A DNA stretch of 64,000 nucleotides from Pseudomonas eucalypticola. GTDB taxonomy: Bacteria; Pseudomonadota; Gammaproteobacteria; Pseudomonadales; Pseudomonadaceae. The first letter of the stretch is position 1. Each line of letters opens with the position of its first letter. The translations under genes and the position numbers were made by a program. A model generated the notes under the pieces. That model saw only the letters and a list, made by a program, of their open reading frames with translations, had not been told where the DNA came from and made no database searches. Location: positions 1,086,501 to 1,150,500 of the forward strand of contig NZ_CP056030.1 in the NCBI RefSeq assembly GCF_013374995.1. The letters run 5' to 3'. Below, in pieces: positions 41,013-53,001 of this stretch.

Positions 41013-42066
41013 GCTGGACCGCCACATCGGCAGCAGTGTGCTGATGGCTATCCTGGCCGTGCTGGGCGTCATCCTCGGCTTGGCCACTCTGTTTGCGTTC
41101 ATCGACGAGATGAGCGACATCAGCGCCACCTATGGCCTGCTGGACATTTCCTGGTACGTGCTGCTTACCGCCCCGCGGCGTCTGTACGACATGTTGCCGA
41201 TGGCCGCATTGATCGGTTGCCTGATCGGCCTGGGCAGCCTGGCCAGCAACAGCGAGCTGACCATCATCCGTGCGGCGGGCGTGTCCATCGCCCGTATCGT
41301 CTGGGCCGTGATGAAGCCCATGCTGGTGCTGATGGTGTGCGGCCTGCTGATCGGCGAGTACGTGGCGCCCGTCACGGAAGCCAAGGCCCAGGCCGACCGT
41401 TCCCTGGCCCAAGGCATCGGCGACGCGCAGAGCGGCCGCCATGGCCTGTGGCACCGCGAGGGCCAGCAGTTCATCCACATCAACACCGTGCAGCCGGCTG
41501 GCCTGCTGTATGGCGTTACCCGCTATACCTTCGATGACGAACGCCATATCAAGACCGCCAGTTTCGCCCGGAAGGCCCAGTACGCCGATGGCCACTGGAA
41601 CCTCTCCGACGTGGCCACCACGGTGTTCCATGGAGACCGCACCGAGGTGGTCAACACCCCGACGGAGCAGTGGGATGTGTCGGTGACCCCGCAGTTGCTG
41701 AGCACCGTGATCATGGCGCCCGAGTCGCTGTCCATCAGCGGCTTGTGGGGCTATATCCACTATCTGTCTGACCAGGGCCTGAACAACACCAAGTACTGGT
41801 TGGCGTTCTGGACCAAGATCCTGCAGCCGCTGGTGACTGCGGCGCTGGTGTTGATGGCCATCTCGTTCATCTTCGGGCCGTTGCGTTCGGTAACTCTCGG
41901 GCAGCGGGTGTTCACGGGGGTGCTGGTGGGCTTTACCTTCCGTATCGTGCAGGACTTGCTGGGGCCGTCGAGCCTGGTGTTCGGGTTTCCGCCGTTGCTG
42001 GCGGTGGTGATTCCTTCGCTGGTGTGTGCGGTGCTTGGGTGGTGGTTGTTGCGTAGGGCGGGTTGA
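41005..42066 (+). CDS. lptG: LPS export permease LptG
   Basis: 353 residues, the partner of LptF. N-terminus MVKLDRHIGSSVLMAIL, followed by helices at about 15-35, 60-85 and 95-120, a periplasmic domain, and three C-terminal helices including FRIVQDLLGPSSLVFGFPP. The 8-bp overlap with lptF implies coupled translation. A terminator follows, and after it a 2.1-kb repeat region begins. Confidence 0.95.
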   Translation: MVKLDRHIGSSVLMAILAVLGVILGLATLFAFIDEMSDISATYGLLDISWYVLLTAPRRLYDMLPMAALIGCLIGLGSLASNSELTIIRAAGVSIARIVWAVMKPMLVLMVCGLLIGEYVAPVTEAKAQADRSLAQGIGDAQSGRHGLWHREGQQFIHINTVQPAGLLYGVTRYTFDDERHIKTASFARKAQYADGHWNLSDVATTVFHGDRTEVVNTPTEQWDVSVTPQLLSTVIMAPESLSISGLWGYIHYLSDQGLNNTKYWLAFWTKILQPLVTAALVLMAISFIFGPLRSVTLGQRVFTGVLVGFTFRIVQDLLGPSSLVFGFPPLLAVVIPSLVCAVLGWWLLRRAG

Positions 42067-42085
42067 GTTCCGCGACTGGAAAAAG

Positions 42086-42108
42086 CCGACCTCAGGGTCG
42101 GTTTTTTT
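42086..42108 (+). terminator. Terminator of lptFG
   Basis: CCGACC and GGTCGG form a 6-bp stem with a 4-base loop, followed at once by eight T residues. Standard intrinsic terminator 20 bp after the lptG stop. Confidence 0.9.
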
Positions 42109-42129
42109 TGCGCTGGCGGTTACGGCTTG

Positions 42130-42510
42130 GCGTCGGATATGTACTCAGCCTGAAAGGCTACGCTTCTAGATGGATCGCACGCATATCCAATGGGTTGGGC
42201 GCGCCCACCGACGGTTTCGCCCTTACGGCGAGTCACTTTTTGGCAGACGCCCCAAAAAGTAACCAAAAAGGGCTCGCCCCTGCTGGGGCCCTGCGCTGCG
42301 CTCCGGGTACCCACCTTCCGGCGCCAACCAGGGGGCAAACGGCCCCGACTATAGAAGCGTGCCGGGGCCGTTTCCTCGGCTAAAGCCTCGGGCCCTGCGG
42401 GCAGCCCCCTGGTCGACGCCGGAAGGTGGCCCAGGCGCTTAACGGGGCGGCACGTCAAGAGCAAGATCAAAAGCCACAGCAAAAGCAAAGGCAAAAGCTA
42501 AGAGCCAAGG
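42130..42510 (+). repeat. Arm A of the composite repeat
   Basis: Starts with GGATATGTACTC and a mirrored GCACGCATATCC, then ACTTTTTGG/CCAAAAAGT hairpin (about 42233-42260). Next comes a nested structure: outer arms 42312-42336 and 42404-42428 pair at 23 of 25 bases, enclosing an ACGGCCCCG/CGGGGCCGT hairpin (42339-42347, 42363-42371). It ends with GGCCCAGGCGCTTAACGGGG and a short tract of about five hexamers (AAAAGC type, about 42470-42500). Confidence 0.8.
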
Positions 42511-42609
42511 CGGAAGCTAACACTTGGCTGAAGTGCGTCGACGCTCGCGAACTGCGTTCTTGTAGAGAAAGCCGATCTCAAGGTTGGGGTTTTTGCTGGC
42601 CTTTGATCC

Positions 42610-43020
<411 letters not shown>

Positions 43021-43034
43021 CAAGGGGGTGGCGG

Positions 43035-43450
<416 letters not shown>

Positions 43451-43529
43451 CCACGGCGGAAGCCAACACTTGGCTGAGGTGCGCTCCCGTAGAGAAAGCC
43501 GATCTCAGGGTTGGGTTTTTCGCTGGCTT

Positions 43530-43885
43530 TTGATCCTGCTTTTGATGTTGCTTTTGCTTTTGCTTTTGACGTGCCGCCCCGTAAAGCGCCTGGGCCTCCT
43601 TCCGGTGTCGACCAGAGGGCAGCCCGCAGGGCCCGAGGCTTTAGCCGAGGAACGGCCCCGGCACGCTTCTATAGCCGGGGCCGTTTGCCCTATGGTCGGC
43701 GCCGGAAGGAGGGAACCCGGAGCGCAGCGTAGGGCCCCAGCAGGGGCGAGACTTTTTTGCTTACTTTTTTTGTCGTTTGAAAAAAAGTGAGCCGGAGTAA
43801 GGCCGGAACCGCCAGTTCGCGCACCCTGCTCAATGGATATGCGTGCGATCCTATTAGCAGCGTGGCTTTTCAATTCGAGTACATA
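43530..43885 (-). repeat. Arm D of the composite repeat, short tract
   Basis: Inverted, close to B base for base after the tract (offset 867 bp), but the hexamer run is only about three or four units (43545-43568). Ends with the same GGATATGCGTGCGATC and GAGTACATATCC blocks as B. Confidence 0.8.
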
Positions 43886-43894
43886 TCCAAAGGG

Positions 43895-44165
43895 GTGGCG
43901 GCCCGGCTGGCGGTTTCGCCCTTACGGCGAGTCACTTTTTGGCAGACGCCCCAAAAAGTAACCAAAAAGGCCTCGCCCCTGCTGGGGCCCTGCGCTGCGC
44001 TCCGGGTACCCACGCAGCCCCCTGGTCGGCGCCGAAAGGCGGCCCAGGCGCTTAACGGGGCGGTACGTCAAAAGCCAGATCAAAAGCCACAGCAAAAGCA
44101 AAAGCAAAAGCAAAAGCAAAAGCAAAAGCAAAAGCAAAAGCAAAAGCAAAAGCAAAAGCCACGAT
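43895..44165 (+). repeat. Arm E of the composite repeat, internally deleted, 13 hexamers
   Basis: Same orientation as A and C, but the segment from the outer left stem through the inner hairpin is missing: after GGGTACCCAC the sequence jumps to GCAGCCCCCTGGTCGG. The tract 44082-44159 is 13 hexamers, all AAAAGC except one CACAGC. It ends about 25 bp before the RDD gene stop. Confidence 0.8.
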
Positions 44166-44186
44166 AGAAGCTAGCGCTTGGCTGCG

Positions 44187-44672
44187 TCAGCGCGCTTTCT
44201 TTGGAATGTGCACCAGTTGCGTCCCCGAATACAGGTCATGCCAGCCGCGTTTCTGCTTGTCCACCAGCGCCCACCAGAACCCCGCGCCAAAGCACAGCCA
44301 TGAACCGATGGCTACCACGAACCGCAGCAGGGCCTGCCAGAGGGTGATGGCTGTGCCGTCAGGATTCTGCACTCGCACGCCCCATACCTGCATGCCCAAG
44401 GTCTGCCCCGCGTGCATCCAGAACTTGGCGAAGAAGGCAAACAGCGCGCAGAACAGCAGGGTGGACAGGAACGGGTCGCCGTCCAGCGAACCAGACTCGG
44501 ACAACGCACGTAAACGCGCCTCGCCGATGAAGGCCATCATGACCAGCTTGTATACCAGCGTGGTCACCATCAACAGCGCCACGCACAGCAGGAAATCGTA
44601 GAACACCGCAGCCATGCGCCGGCCGAGGCCGGCCGGTTGGAAGTCGCCCTGGGGGCTGAGTCGTCGGGTCAT
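44187..44672 (-). CDS. RDD family membrane protein
   Basis: 161 residues. Begins MTRRLSPQGDFQPAGLGRRMAAV, then two or three hydrophobic helices (about 28-52, 68-88 and 118-138). The RDD pattern is loose: the first Arg-rich turn is LGRRMAAVFYDFLL and an Asp follows. Family members are proposed Na+/H+ or small-molecule transporters, function unproven. The ATG at 44672 is chosen because the family starts just before the first helix and AAGG is close upstream; the frame continues 30 codons without similarity. Confidence 0.85.
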   Translation of the reverse strand: MTRRLSPQGDFQPAGLGRRMAAVFYDFLLCVALLMVTTLVYKLVMMAFIGEARLRALSESGSLDGDPFLSTLLFCALFAFFAKFWMHAGQTLGMQVWGVRVQNPDGTAITLWQALLRFVVAIGSWLCFGAGFWWALVDKQKRGWHDLYSGTQLVHIPKKAR

Positions 44673-44710
44673 CCTTGGCTCTCCAGTCGATCTTGAAACG
44701 CAGGCACAAA

Positions 44711-44745
44711 AAAGCCCCTGGCGTTCCCGGCAGGGGCTTTCTTTC
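44711..44745 (-). terminator. Terminator of the cold-shock gene
   Basis: AAAGCCCCTG and CAGGGGCTTT flank a 10-base loop (44711-44740), with an A-rich run on the plus strand that reads as a T-run at the end of the minus-strand transcript. It lies just after the csp stop (44763). Confidence 0.85.
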
Positions 44746-44762
44746 GGGCATTCACCGGGCAA

Positions 44763-44975
44763 TCAAGCCTCAGCGATAACCTCGTCAGCTTGCATGCCTT
44801 TCTGGCCTTGAACGGCGATGAAAGTCACTTTCTGGCCTTCTTTCAGGCTCTTGAAGCCGTTGCCCTGAATAGCGCGGAAGTGCACGAACAGATCCGGACC
44901 GCTTTCTGGAGTGATAAAACCAAAACCTTTCTCGTCGTTAAACCACTTGACGGTACCGCTCTGACGTTGGGACAT
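44763..44975 (-). CDS. Cold-shock domain protein (CspA family)
   Basis: 70 residues, one OB fold that binds single-stranded RNA and DNA. RNP1 KGFGFI (residues about 16-21) and RNP2 LFVHF (about 29-33) are present; the third aromatic in the family is Phe as usual. The ATG at 44975 has AAGGA upstream and fits the family start [13 protein letters not shown]. It has a long leader of 150 bases or more, as cold-shock genes do. Confidence 0.93.
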
Positions 44976-45345
44976 TTTCTTATTTCCTTGGAACTTGAAT
45001 TGATGACAGCTTCTTTCAGGTGAAAGAGATACTGGGCTGGGTTGCAGGAAAGTAAGAGACGTCGAACGGGTTGTAGCAAAGCTCAGAGCTACTGCCCAGG
45101 TCACGAACCATAGCGACCCATGCAAACACAGTGAGGAAACTCTACGCTAACTTCAGACAGAAAAACAAGCCCTCCGCTACGTCGCTTTTCCACCTTTTTT
45201 ACCGCCGTTCGAGCCTTTTCCTACGGGCTTTTCCCACTATCCCCATCAGGTATTTTCGAATGGACTAAGCCCATTTCGATATCGCATAAAACAGGGGCAA
45301 CATGTCAGCAAGGTGACAGCCCGACAGGCTGTCCCTGTGATCGCA
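44976..45345. other. Cold-shock leader and gcvT 3' region
   Basis: 370 bp without a gene. The csp side (44976-45160) is a probable long 5' leader, which in this family folds differently with temperature; a TTGTTT-N18-TAGAGT pair (about 45130-45160, minus strand) is a weak promoter candidate. At 45315-45333 a 7-bp stem (GACAGCC/GGCTGTC) follows the gcvT stop on the minus strand and may end the gcv operon. Confidence 0.5.
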
Positions 45346-46467
45346 TTAACCGCGGTAGTAACGCTGTGCCACGAACGGCATTTTGCTGACTTTCATCGCC
45401 ACGTGCTTGCCGCGCACGATAGCCCATACGGATGTATCAAGCGCGCCGTGAGCGGCGTCGACATAGCCCATGGCGACGGGGCCGCCCAGGGTAGGGCCGA
45501 AGCCGCCGCTGCAGACGACACCGATGACCGCGCCGCTTTCGTCGACGATTTCGGCGCCCTCGCGCACCGGGGTGCGTTCCTGTGGCAGCAGGCCCACGCG
45601 CTTGCGGGCCACGCCGGCTTGCTGCTGGGCGAAGATGGCCTGGGCGCCAGGGAAGCCACCGGCACGCATGCCGTCGGCACGGCGGGCCTTGGAGATGGCC
45701 CACAACAGGCTGGCTTCGATCGGTGTGGTGGCAGTGTCCATGTCATGGCCATACAGGCACAGGCCGGCTTCAAGGCGCAGCGAGTCGCGGGCGCCCAGGC
45801 CGATGGCAGCCACCTCGGGTTCGGCCAGCAGGCGACGGGCCAGGGCCTCGGCGCTGGCAGCGGGCACGGAAATTTCGAAGCCGTCTTCGCCGGTATAGCC
45901 TGAGCGGCTCACGTAGCAGTCCACGCCCAACAACGAAACCGGGGCAAACTGCATGAACGTCATCTGCGCCACCTGTGGTGCCAGGCGTGCCAGCACGGTG
46001 ACCGCCGCCGGGCCCTGCAAGGCCAGCAGGGCGCGTTCCTCGAACAGCGGTTCAATGGTGCAGCGCTCGCCGATGTGGGCGCGCAGGTGGGCCAGGTCCT
46101 GGTCCTTGCAGGCGGCATTGACTACCAGGAACAGGGTGTCGTTGCCCAGGTTGGCGACCATCAGGTCGTCGAGGATACCGCCAGTCTCGTTGGTGAACAT
46201 GGCGTAGCGCTGCATTCCCACGGGCAGGTCGACGATGTCGACGGGCACCAGGGTTTCCAGTGCACGGGCGGCATCGCTGCCGGTCAGGCGGATCTGGCCC
46301 ATGTGCGAAACGTCGAACAGGCCGGCCTGTTCACGGCTGTGCAGGTGTTCTTTCATCACCCCGAGCGGATACTGCACGGGCATGTCGTAGCCGGCGAACG
46401 GCACCATGCGCGCACCCAGTTCCAGGTGCAAGGCGTGCAGCGGGGTCTTTTGCAGTTGTTCGGACAT
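45346..46467 (-). CDS. gcvT: Aminomethyltransferase GcvT (glycine cleavage T protein)
   Basis: 373 residues. Moves the methylene group from aminomethyl-GcvH to tetrahydrofolate and releases ammonia. Family segments: [13 protein letters not shown], a folate-binding [10 protein letters not shown] and [19 protein letters not shown]. The ATG at 46467 is preferred (family start [10 protein letters not shown]) over one 5 codons upstream. Last gene of the gcvH-gcvP-sdaA-gcvT operon, 30 bp after sdaA. Confidence 0.94.
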   Translation of the reverse strand: MSEQLQKTPLHALHLELGARMVPFAGYDMPVQYPLGVMKEHLHSREQAGLFDVSHMGQIRLTGSDAARALETLVPVDIVDLPVGMQRYAMFTNETGGILDDLMVANLGNDTLFLVVNAACKDQDLAHLRAHIGERCTIEPLFEERALLALQGPAAVTVLARLAPQVAQMTFMQFAPVSLLGVDCYVSRSGYTGEDGFEISVPAASAEALARRLLAEPEVAAIGLGARDSLRLEAGLCLYGHDMDTATTPIEASLLWAISKARRADGMRAGGFPGAQAIFAQQQAGVARKRVGLLPQERTPVREGAEIVDESGAVIGVVCSGGFGPTLGGPVAMGYVDAAHGALDTSVWAIVRGKHVAMKVSKMPFVAQRYYRG

Positions 46468-46497
46468 CGTGTGCTCCAGCATTCGAATAGGGTTGCC

Positions 46498-47874
<1,377 letters not shown>

Positions 47875-47913
47875 ACAAGCTCCTGAGGCAGGCTGGGGAT
47901 CGGTGTTGGCCTG

Positions 47914-47959
47914 TTCCAGAGCTTCGCCCAGCCCTGCAGGGCCGGGCAAAGCTCTGGAA
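47914..47959 (-). other. 46-base imperfect palindrome between gcvP and sdaA
   Basis: TTCCAGAGCTT (47914-47924) mirrors AAGCTCTGGAA (47949-47959); inside, GCCC/GGGC and GCCCT/AGGGC also pair, leaving two mismatches in the stem. It sits in the 99-bp gap where P. aeruginosa has glyA2. It would form a very stable RNA hairpin downstream of gcvP. Confidence 0.8.
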
Positions 47960-47973
47960 GCAGGCGCCGCGGA

Positions 47974-50820
47974 TCAGTCCTGGTAGGCCTCGATGGACGG
48001 GCAGGCGCACACCAGGTTGCGGTCACCGAACACGTTGTCCACACGCCCGACTGGTGGCCAGTATTTGCTTTCGATCAACGATGCCAGCGGGTACACCGCC
48101 TGTTCGCGGCTGTAGGCATGGGTCCATTCGCCCACCAGTTCGGCCGCGGTGTGCGGCGCGTTCTTCAGCGGGTTGTCGTCCTTGTCGAGGCTGCCACTTT
48201 CCACCGCGCGAATTTCCTCGCGAATGCGGATCATGGCATCGCAGAAGCGGTCCAGTTCAGCCTTGGATTCGCTCTCGGTCGGTTCGATCATCAAGGTGCC
48301 GGCCACCGGGAACGACATGGTCGGGGCATGGAAACCGAAGTCGATCAGGCGCTTGGCGACGTCATCGACGCTGATGCCGCTGCTGTCTTTCAATGGCCGC
48401 AGGTCCAGGATGCACTCGTGGGCCACCAGGCCGTTGCTGCCGGTGTACAACACAGGATAGTGCTCTTCCAGGCGGCGCGAGATGTAGTTGGCATTGAGAA
48501 TGGCCAACTGCGAGGCGCGCTTGAGGCCTTCGCCGCCCATCATGCGGATGTACATCCAGGTGATGGGCAGGATCGAGGCGCTGCCGAACGGCGCGGCGCA
48601 CACTGCACCTTCCTTGCGCTCCAGGGCGCCATGGCCGGGCAGGAACGGCGCCAGGTGCGATTTCACACCAATCGGGCCGACGCCCGGGCCGCCACCGCCG
48701 TGGGGAATGCAGAAGGTCTTGTGCAGGTTCAGGTGGGAAACGTCGCCACCGAACTTGCCGGGGGCGCACAGGCCGACCATGGCGTTCATGTTGGCACCGT
48801 CGATGTACACTTGGCCGCCATTGTCGTGGACGATGGCGCATATTTCGCGAATGCCTTCCTCGAACACGCCGTGGGTGGACGGGTAGGTGATCATGATCGC
48901 GGCCAGGCGGTCGCGGTGTTCGACCGCCTTGGCGCGCAGGTCCTCGATGTCGACGTTGCCGCGCTCGTCGCAGGCGGTCACCACCACGCGCATGCCAGCC
49001 ATGTGAGCGGTAGCGGGGTTGGTACCGTGGGCCGAGGAGGGAATCAGGCAGATGTCGCGACGCTCGTCGCCACGGCTCTGGTGGTAGGCGCGAATGGCCA
49101 GCAAGCCTGCATATTCACCCTGGGAGCCGGCGTTGGGCTGCAGCGACACGGCGTCGTAGCCGGTGGCCTTGCACAGCATGGTTTCCAGTTCGCTGGTCAG
49201 CAGTTGGTAGCCCTTGCTCTGCTCGGCAGGCGCGAAGGGGTGCAGGCTGCCGAACTCAGGCCAGGTGATGGGGATCATCTCGCTGGCGGCGTTGAGCTTC
49301 ATGGTGCACGAGCCCAGCGGGATCATGGTGCGGTCCAGGGCCAGGTCCTTGTCGGCCAGCTTGCGCAGGTAGCGCATCAGCTCGGTTTCGGAGTGGTAGC
49401 GGTTGAACACTTCATGGGCCAGGATCGCCGATTGGCGCAGCAGGGCGGCCGGCAGGCGGTCGCTGGTGCTGGCGGCCAGGGCGGTGAAGTCGGGCAGGTC
49501 GCTGCCAAACAGTGCCCACAGCTGCTCTACATCGGCTTGGCGGCTGGTTTCATCCAAAGACAGGCCCAGGCGCTGGGCGTCCACTTCGCGCAGGTTCAGG
49601 CCAGCGGCGCGGGCCTTGGCGTGCAGGTCGGCAGTGGCGTTGCCAGTGGCCAGGGTCAGGGTGTCGAAGAAGTGCGCCTGTTCAACTTTCACGCCCATGG
49701 CGATCAAGCCCTGGGCAAGGATGGCGGTGAGGCGGTGGGTGCGCTGGGCAATCTGGGCCAGGCCGGCCGGGCCGTGGTACACGGCATACATGCTGGCGAT
49801 GTTGGCCAGCAGCACCTGGGCGGTGCAGATGTTGCTGGTGGCCTTTTCGCGGCGAATATGTTGTTCGCGGGTCTGCATGGCCAGGCGCAGGGCCGTCTTG
49901 CCATGGCGGTCGATGGACACACCCACCAGGCGGCCCGGCATGTCACGCTTGAACGCATCACGGGTGGAGAAATACGCCGCGTGCGGGCCACCGAAGCCCA
50001 GAGGCACGCCGAAGCGCTGGGCGCTGCCGATGGCCACGTCGGCGCCGAACTCGCCGGGTGGGGTGAGCAGGGTCAGGGCCAGCAGGTCGGCGGCCACGGC
50101 CACCAGCGCGTTGGCGGCGTGGAAGCGCTCGACCAGGGCGCGGTAGTCGAAGATGTCGCCATTGCTCGCCGGGTATTGCAGCAGGGCACCGAAGAACTCG
50201 CTGACATCGGTGAGGCCGGCTTCATCGGCCACCACCACTTCAATACCCAGTGGTTCGGCCCGGGTGCGCAGTACGTCGAGGGTTTGCGGGTGGCAATGGC
50301 TCGACGCGAAGAAGCGCTGGCTGGCCTTGTTCTTGCTCAGGCGTTTGCAGAAGGTCATGGCCTCGGCAGCGGCGGTGGCTTCGTCCAGCAGCGAGGCGTT
50401 GGCGATCGGCAGGCCGGTCAGGTCGCTGATCAGGGTCTGGAAGTTCAGCAAGGCTTCCAGGCGGCCCTGGGAAATTTCTGGCTGGTAGGGGGTATAGGCG
50501 GTGTACCAGGCCGGGTTTTCCAGCAGGTTGCGCAGGATCGGCGTCGGGGTATGGCAGTTGTAATAGCCCTGGCCGATGAAGGTCTTGAACAGCTGGTTCT
50601 GCGCGGCGATGGCCTTGATGGCGGCCAGTGCCTCGGCTTCACCCTGGCCGGCTGGCAGGTCCAGAACACTGGTGCCTTTGATGGTGTCGGGAATGACGCT
50701 GGCAGTCAGCGCGTCCAGGTCGTCGTAGCCCAGGGTGGCCAGCATGGCCTGCTCGTCAGCGGCGCGTGGGCCGATGTGGCGAGCGATGAATTCGTTGGCG
50801 GTGGTCAGTGGCGTGGTCAT
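47974..50820 (-). CDS. gcvP: Glycine dehydrogenase (decarboxylating), GcvP
   Basis: 948 residues, PLP enzyme that decarboxylates glycine and loads the methylamine onto the GcvH lipoyl arm. Two-half gcvP fold; the PLP lysine lies in [18 protein letters not shown]. The ATG at 50820 fits the family start [18 protein letters not shown]. It is 10 bp downstream of gcvH, and its 3' end is followed by a strong hairpin. Confidence 0.97.
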   Translation of the reverse strand: MTTPLTTANEFIARHIGPRAADEQAMLATLGYDDLDALTASVIPDTIKGTSVLDLPAGQGEAEALAAIKAIAAQNQLFKTFIGQGYYNCHTPTPILRNLLENPAWYTAYTPYQPEISQGRLEALLNFQTLISDLTGLPIANASLLDEATAAAEAMTFCKRLSKNKASQRFFASSHCHPQTLDVLRTRAEPLGIEVVVADEAGLTDVSEFFGALLQYPASNGDIFDYRALVERFHAANALVAVAADLLALTLLTPPGEFGADVAIGSAQRFGVPLGFGGPHAAYFSTRDAFKRDMPGRLVGVSIDRHGKTALRLAMQTREQHIRREKATSNICTAQVLLANIASMYAVYHGPAGLAQIAQRTHRLTAILAQGLIAMGVKVEQAHFFDTLTLATGNATADLHAKARAAGLNLREVDAQRLGLSLDETSRQADVEQLWALFGSDLPDFTALAASTSDRLPAALLRQSAILAHEVFNRYHSETELMRYLRKLADKDLALDRTMIPLGSCTMKLNAASEMIPITWPEFGSLHPFAPAEQSKGYQLLTSELETMLCKATGYDAVSLQPNAGSQGEYAGLLAIRAYHQSRGDERRDICLIPSSAHGTNPATAHMAGMRVVVTACDERGNVDIEDLRAKAVEHRDRLAAIMITYPSTHGVFEEGIREICAIVHDNGGQVYIDGANMNAMVGLCAPGKFGGDVSHLNLHKTFCIPHGGGGPGVGPIGVKSHLAPFLPGHGALERKEGAVCAAPFGSASILPITWMYIRMMGGEGLKRASQLAILNANYISRRLEEHYPVLYTGSNGLVAHECILDLRPLKDSSGISVDDVAKRLIDFGFHAPTMSFPVAGTLMIEPTESESKAELDRFCDAMIRIREEIRAVESGSLDKDDNPLKNAPHTAAELVGEWTHAYSREQAVYPLASLIESKYWPPVGRVDNVFGDRNLVCACPSIEAYQD

Positions 50821-50830
50821 CGTCGGGTCC

Positions 50831-51208
50831 TCAGGCCTGGGCGGCGATCAGGTTGTCGTAGGCCTGCTGGTCCAGCAGTTCGGCCACCTGGCCGGCGTCC
50901 GCCGGAATGAACCGGAAGAACCAGCCGGCGCCCAGCGCGTCTTCGTTGACCAGCTCAGGGCTGGCGTCGAGTTCGGTATTCACTTCCACCACTTCGCCGT
51001 CCAGGGGCATGTTGATGCTGCTGGCGGCTTTGACCGATTCCAATACGGAGACTTCGGCATCGCGGGCGTAGGTGGTCAGTTCCGGCAATTGCACGAACAC
51101 CACGTCACCCAGGGCGTTCTGGGCAAACGGGGTGATGCCGACCGTCACGCTGCCGTCTGCTTCGACGCGCAGCCATTCGTGTTCGACAGTAAAACGCAAT
51201 TCGCTCAT
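50831..51208 (-). CDS. gcvH: Glycine cleavage H protein
   Basis: 125 residues, lipoyl carrier of the glycine cleavage system. The lipoylated Lys is in [14 protein letters not shown] (Lys of SVKA). Starts [19 protein letters not shown], the family N-terminus, at 51208 with GAGGAG 6-11 bases upstream. First gene of the operon, directly downstream of a sigma-54 promoter. Confidence 0.96.
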   Translation of the reverse strand: MSELRFTVEHEWLRVEADGSVTVGITPFAQNALGDVVFVQLPELTTYARDAEVSVLESVKAASSINMPLDGEVVEVNTELDASPELVNEDALGAGWFFRFIPADAGQVAELLDQQAYDNLIAAQA

Positions 51209-51241
51209 GGAAACTCCTCGGGCCAGATAACGGCTGGCGAC

Positions 51242-51257
51242 GCAATGGGTGTGCCCG
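51242..51257 (-). promoter_or_regulatory. Sigma-54 (-24/-12) promoter of the gcvH operon
   Basis: Minus strand GGGCACACCCATTGCG: the GG (51254-51255) and GC (51242-51243) elements are exactly 10 bases apart, matching TGGCACG-N4-TTGCA well. It lies about 35-50 bp upstream of the gcvH start, giving a short leader. Confidence 0.75.
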
Positions 51258-51372
51258 GGCCTGAAGCCCCGGGCGGGGTCTGGAAGTTCCATAGCAAGTT
51301 CGTTGCCAACCTGCGAAAGCCCACTAAAACCAAGGTGTCAGGGGATTTTTCGAAAGGTTTGGGAGTGGTGGC

Positions 51373-51390
51373 TGTAGCGAAACCGCTACA
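51373..51390. promoter_or_regulatory. GcsR-type site 1
   Basis: TGTAGCGAAACCGCTACA is a perfect 7-N4-7 palindrome. GcsR of P. aeruginosa was described (from memory) as binding three tandem 7-N4-7 sites of the form TGTAACG-N4-CGTTCCG. This site is about 120 bp upstream of the -24/-12 promoter. Confidence 0.65.
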
Positions 51391-51453
51391 GGCGCCGGGG
51401 GTGAAAAAAGCCATTGCGGATCAGGCCCTTGAGAATGGGCCTCGGAGGAGTGT

Positions 51454-51471
51454 CGGAACGAAATCGTAACG
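51454..51471. promoter_or_regulatory. GcsR-type site 2
   Basis: CGGAACGAAATCGTAACG has the same 7-N4-7 layout and half-sites CGGAACG and CGTAACG related to the GcsR pattern. It is one base from site 3. Confidence 0.65.
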
Positions 51472-51472
51472 G

Positions 51473-51490
51473 TGTTTCGATTTCGTTCCG
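51473..51490. promoter_or_regulatory. GcsR-type site 3
   Basis: TGTTTCGATTTCGTTCCG matches TGTAACG-N4-CGTTCCG except for two bases in the left half. It ends 2 bp before the gcsR stop codon. Confidence 0.7.
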
Positions 51491-51492
51491 GG

Positions 51493-53001
51493 CTACTTGC
51501 CGCTGATGCCGTATTTGCGCAGGCGATGGGCAATCGCGGTGTGCGACGTCTGCAAGCGGGTGGCCAGTTGGCGCGTGGAGGGGTAGCTGACGTAGAGCTT
51601 TTGCAGCAAAGCCTTTTCGAAGTCGTCCACCGCCTGTTCCAGGCTCTCCACCTGACCATCGCTGCCGTGGCGCGCCACGGACGTGCCGGCGATATCCAGG
51701 TCACCGATGTCCACCAGCGCCCCTTCGCAAATGGCGGCGGCGCGGAAGATGACGTTCTGCAACTGGCGCACGTTGCCCGGCCAGCGATTGCCCAGCAGCG
51801 CCGGGTAGGTGGCGGGCGCCAGGCGGCAAATGGGCCGCTGGATCTGGGTGCAGGCCTGCTGCATGAACGAACGTGCCAGCAAGAGGATGTCCTGCCCGCG
51901 CTCGCGCAGGGGCGGCACTTCCAGGTTGAGTACATTGAGGCGGTAGAACAGGTCTTCGCGGAACGCGCCTTCGCTGACCATCTTCTCCAGGTCGCGGTGC
52001 GTGGCGCTGAGGATGCGCACGTTGACCTTCACTTCGCGGTCGCCACCCACGCGGCGGAAGCTGCCGTCATTCAGGAACCGCAGTAGCTTGGCCTGCAGGT
52101 AGGGTGACATCTCGCCGATTTCGTCGAGAAACACCGTGCCCTGGTGGGCCAGTTCCATCAGCCCCGGCTTGCCGCCGCGCTGGGCGCCGGTGAAGGCACC
52201 GGGGGCATAGCCGAACAGCTCGCTTTCGGCGAGGTTTTCCGGCAGCGCCGCGCAGTTCAACGCCAGGAACGGGGCGCTGTGGCGCGCGCTGATGGCGTGG
52301 CAAGCGCGGGCCACCAACTCCTTGCCGGTGCCGGTTTCACCCTGGATCAGCAACGGTGCATCCAGCGTCGCCACCCGCTGGGCGCGGGCCTTCAGGGTAC
52401 GAATGGCTGGCGAGTCGCCCAGCAGCGAGTCGAAGCCTTCAGCGTGGTCATGGTGCAGCGCGGCCAAGCGTTCGCCGATGCGGTTAGGCGGGTACAAGGT
52501 CAGCAAGGCGCCGGCGTCGGTGATCGGGGTGGCGTCCAGCAGCAAGGTCTCGCCGTTGACACTGACTTCACGCAGCGGCAAGCGAAAACCCTGGTCGAGC
52601 AAGGTGTCGAGCAGGTTGGGATCCTGGAACAGCTCGGTCACCGACTCGCCCGCCGGCTCGCGGCCATACAGGCTGATCAACGCCGGGTTGGCCAGCAGCA
52701 CTTTGCCCGCGCTGTCCAGCGCCAGCACCGGGTCGGTCATGGCGGCCAGCAGGGCGTCGAGCTGCAAGTGGCGGCGCTGGCCGGGCAGGATGTCCACCAC
52801 GCTCACCGACTGCACGCCACCCACGCTCAGCAAGGCGTCGCGCAATTCGTCGAGCACCTTGGGGCTGAGGGTGGGGGCGTCGATGTAGACATTGGGCGGC
52901 ACCATCTCGACGGCATCGAGGTTGAGGTTGCGGGCGCCCAGCAGGGCCAGTACTTCCTGGGTGATACCGACTCGGTCGATGAAACTGACGTGAATACGCA
53001 T
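51493..53001 (-). CDS. gcsR: Sigma-54-dependent TyrR-family activator GcsR
   Basis: 502 residues. N-terminal ACT domain (about 1-75, MRIHVSFIDRVGITQEVLALLG), PAS domain (about 80-190), AAA+ central domain with Walker A GETGTGKE and the GAFTGA loop needed to contact sigma-54, a DEIGEMSP Walker B, and a C-terminal TyrR-type HTH (SYPSTRQLATRLQTSHTAIAHRLRKYG). The GAFTGA loop separates it from E. coli TyrR. It sits just upstream of gcvH in the same direction, with its own sites and a sigma-54 promoter between, so it should activate glycine breakdown on sensing glycine. Confidence 0.92.
   Translation of the reverse strand: MRIHVSFIDRVGITQEVLALLGARNLNLDAVEMVPPNVYIDAPTLSPKVLDELRDALLSVGGVQSVSVVDILPGQRRHLQLDALLAAMTDPVLALDSAGKVLLANPALISLYGREPAGESVTELFQDPNLLDTLLDQGFRLPLREVSVNGETLLLDATPITDAGALLTLYPPNRIGERLAALHHDHAEGFDSLLGDSPAIRTLKARAQRVATLDAPLLIQGETGTGKELVARACHAISARHSAPFLALNCAALPENLAESELFGYAPGAFTGAQRGGKPGLMELAHQGTVFLDEIGEMSPYLQAKLLRFLNDGSFRRVGGDREVKVNVRILSATHRDLEKMVSEGAFREDLFYRLNVLNLEVPPLRERGQDILLLARSFMQQACTQIQRPICRLAPATYPALLGNRWPGNVRQLQNVIFRAAAICEGALVDIGDLDIAGTSVARHGSDGQVESLEQAVDDFEKALLQKLYVSYPSTRQLATRLQTSHTAIAHRLRKYGISGK

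Noticed and set aside
48118..50910. Long open frame (930 codons) on the plus strand opposite gcvP
   Set aside because: It is an antisense shadow of a GC-rich gene; no Shine-Dalgarno, no recognisable domain, while gcvP on the other strand is intact.
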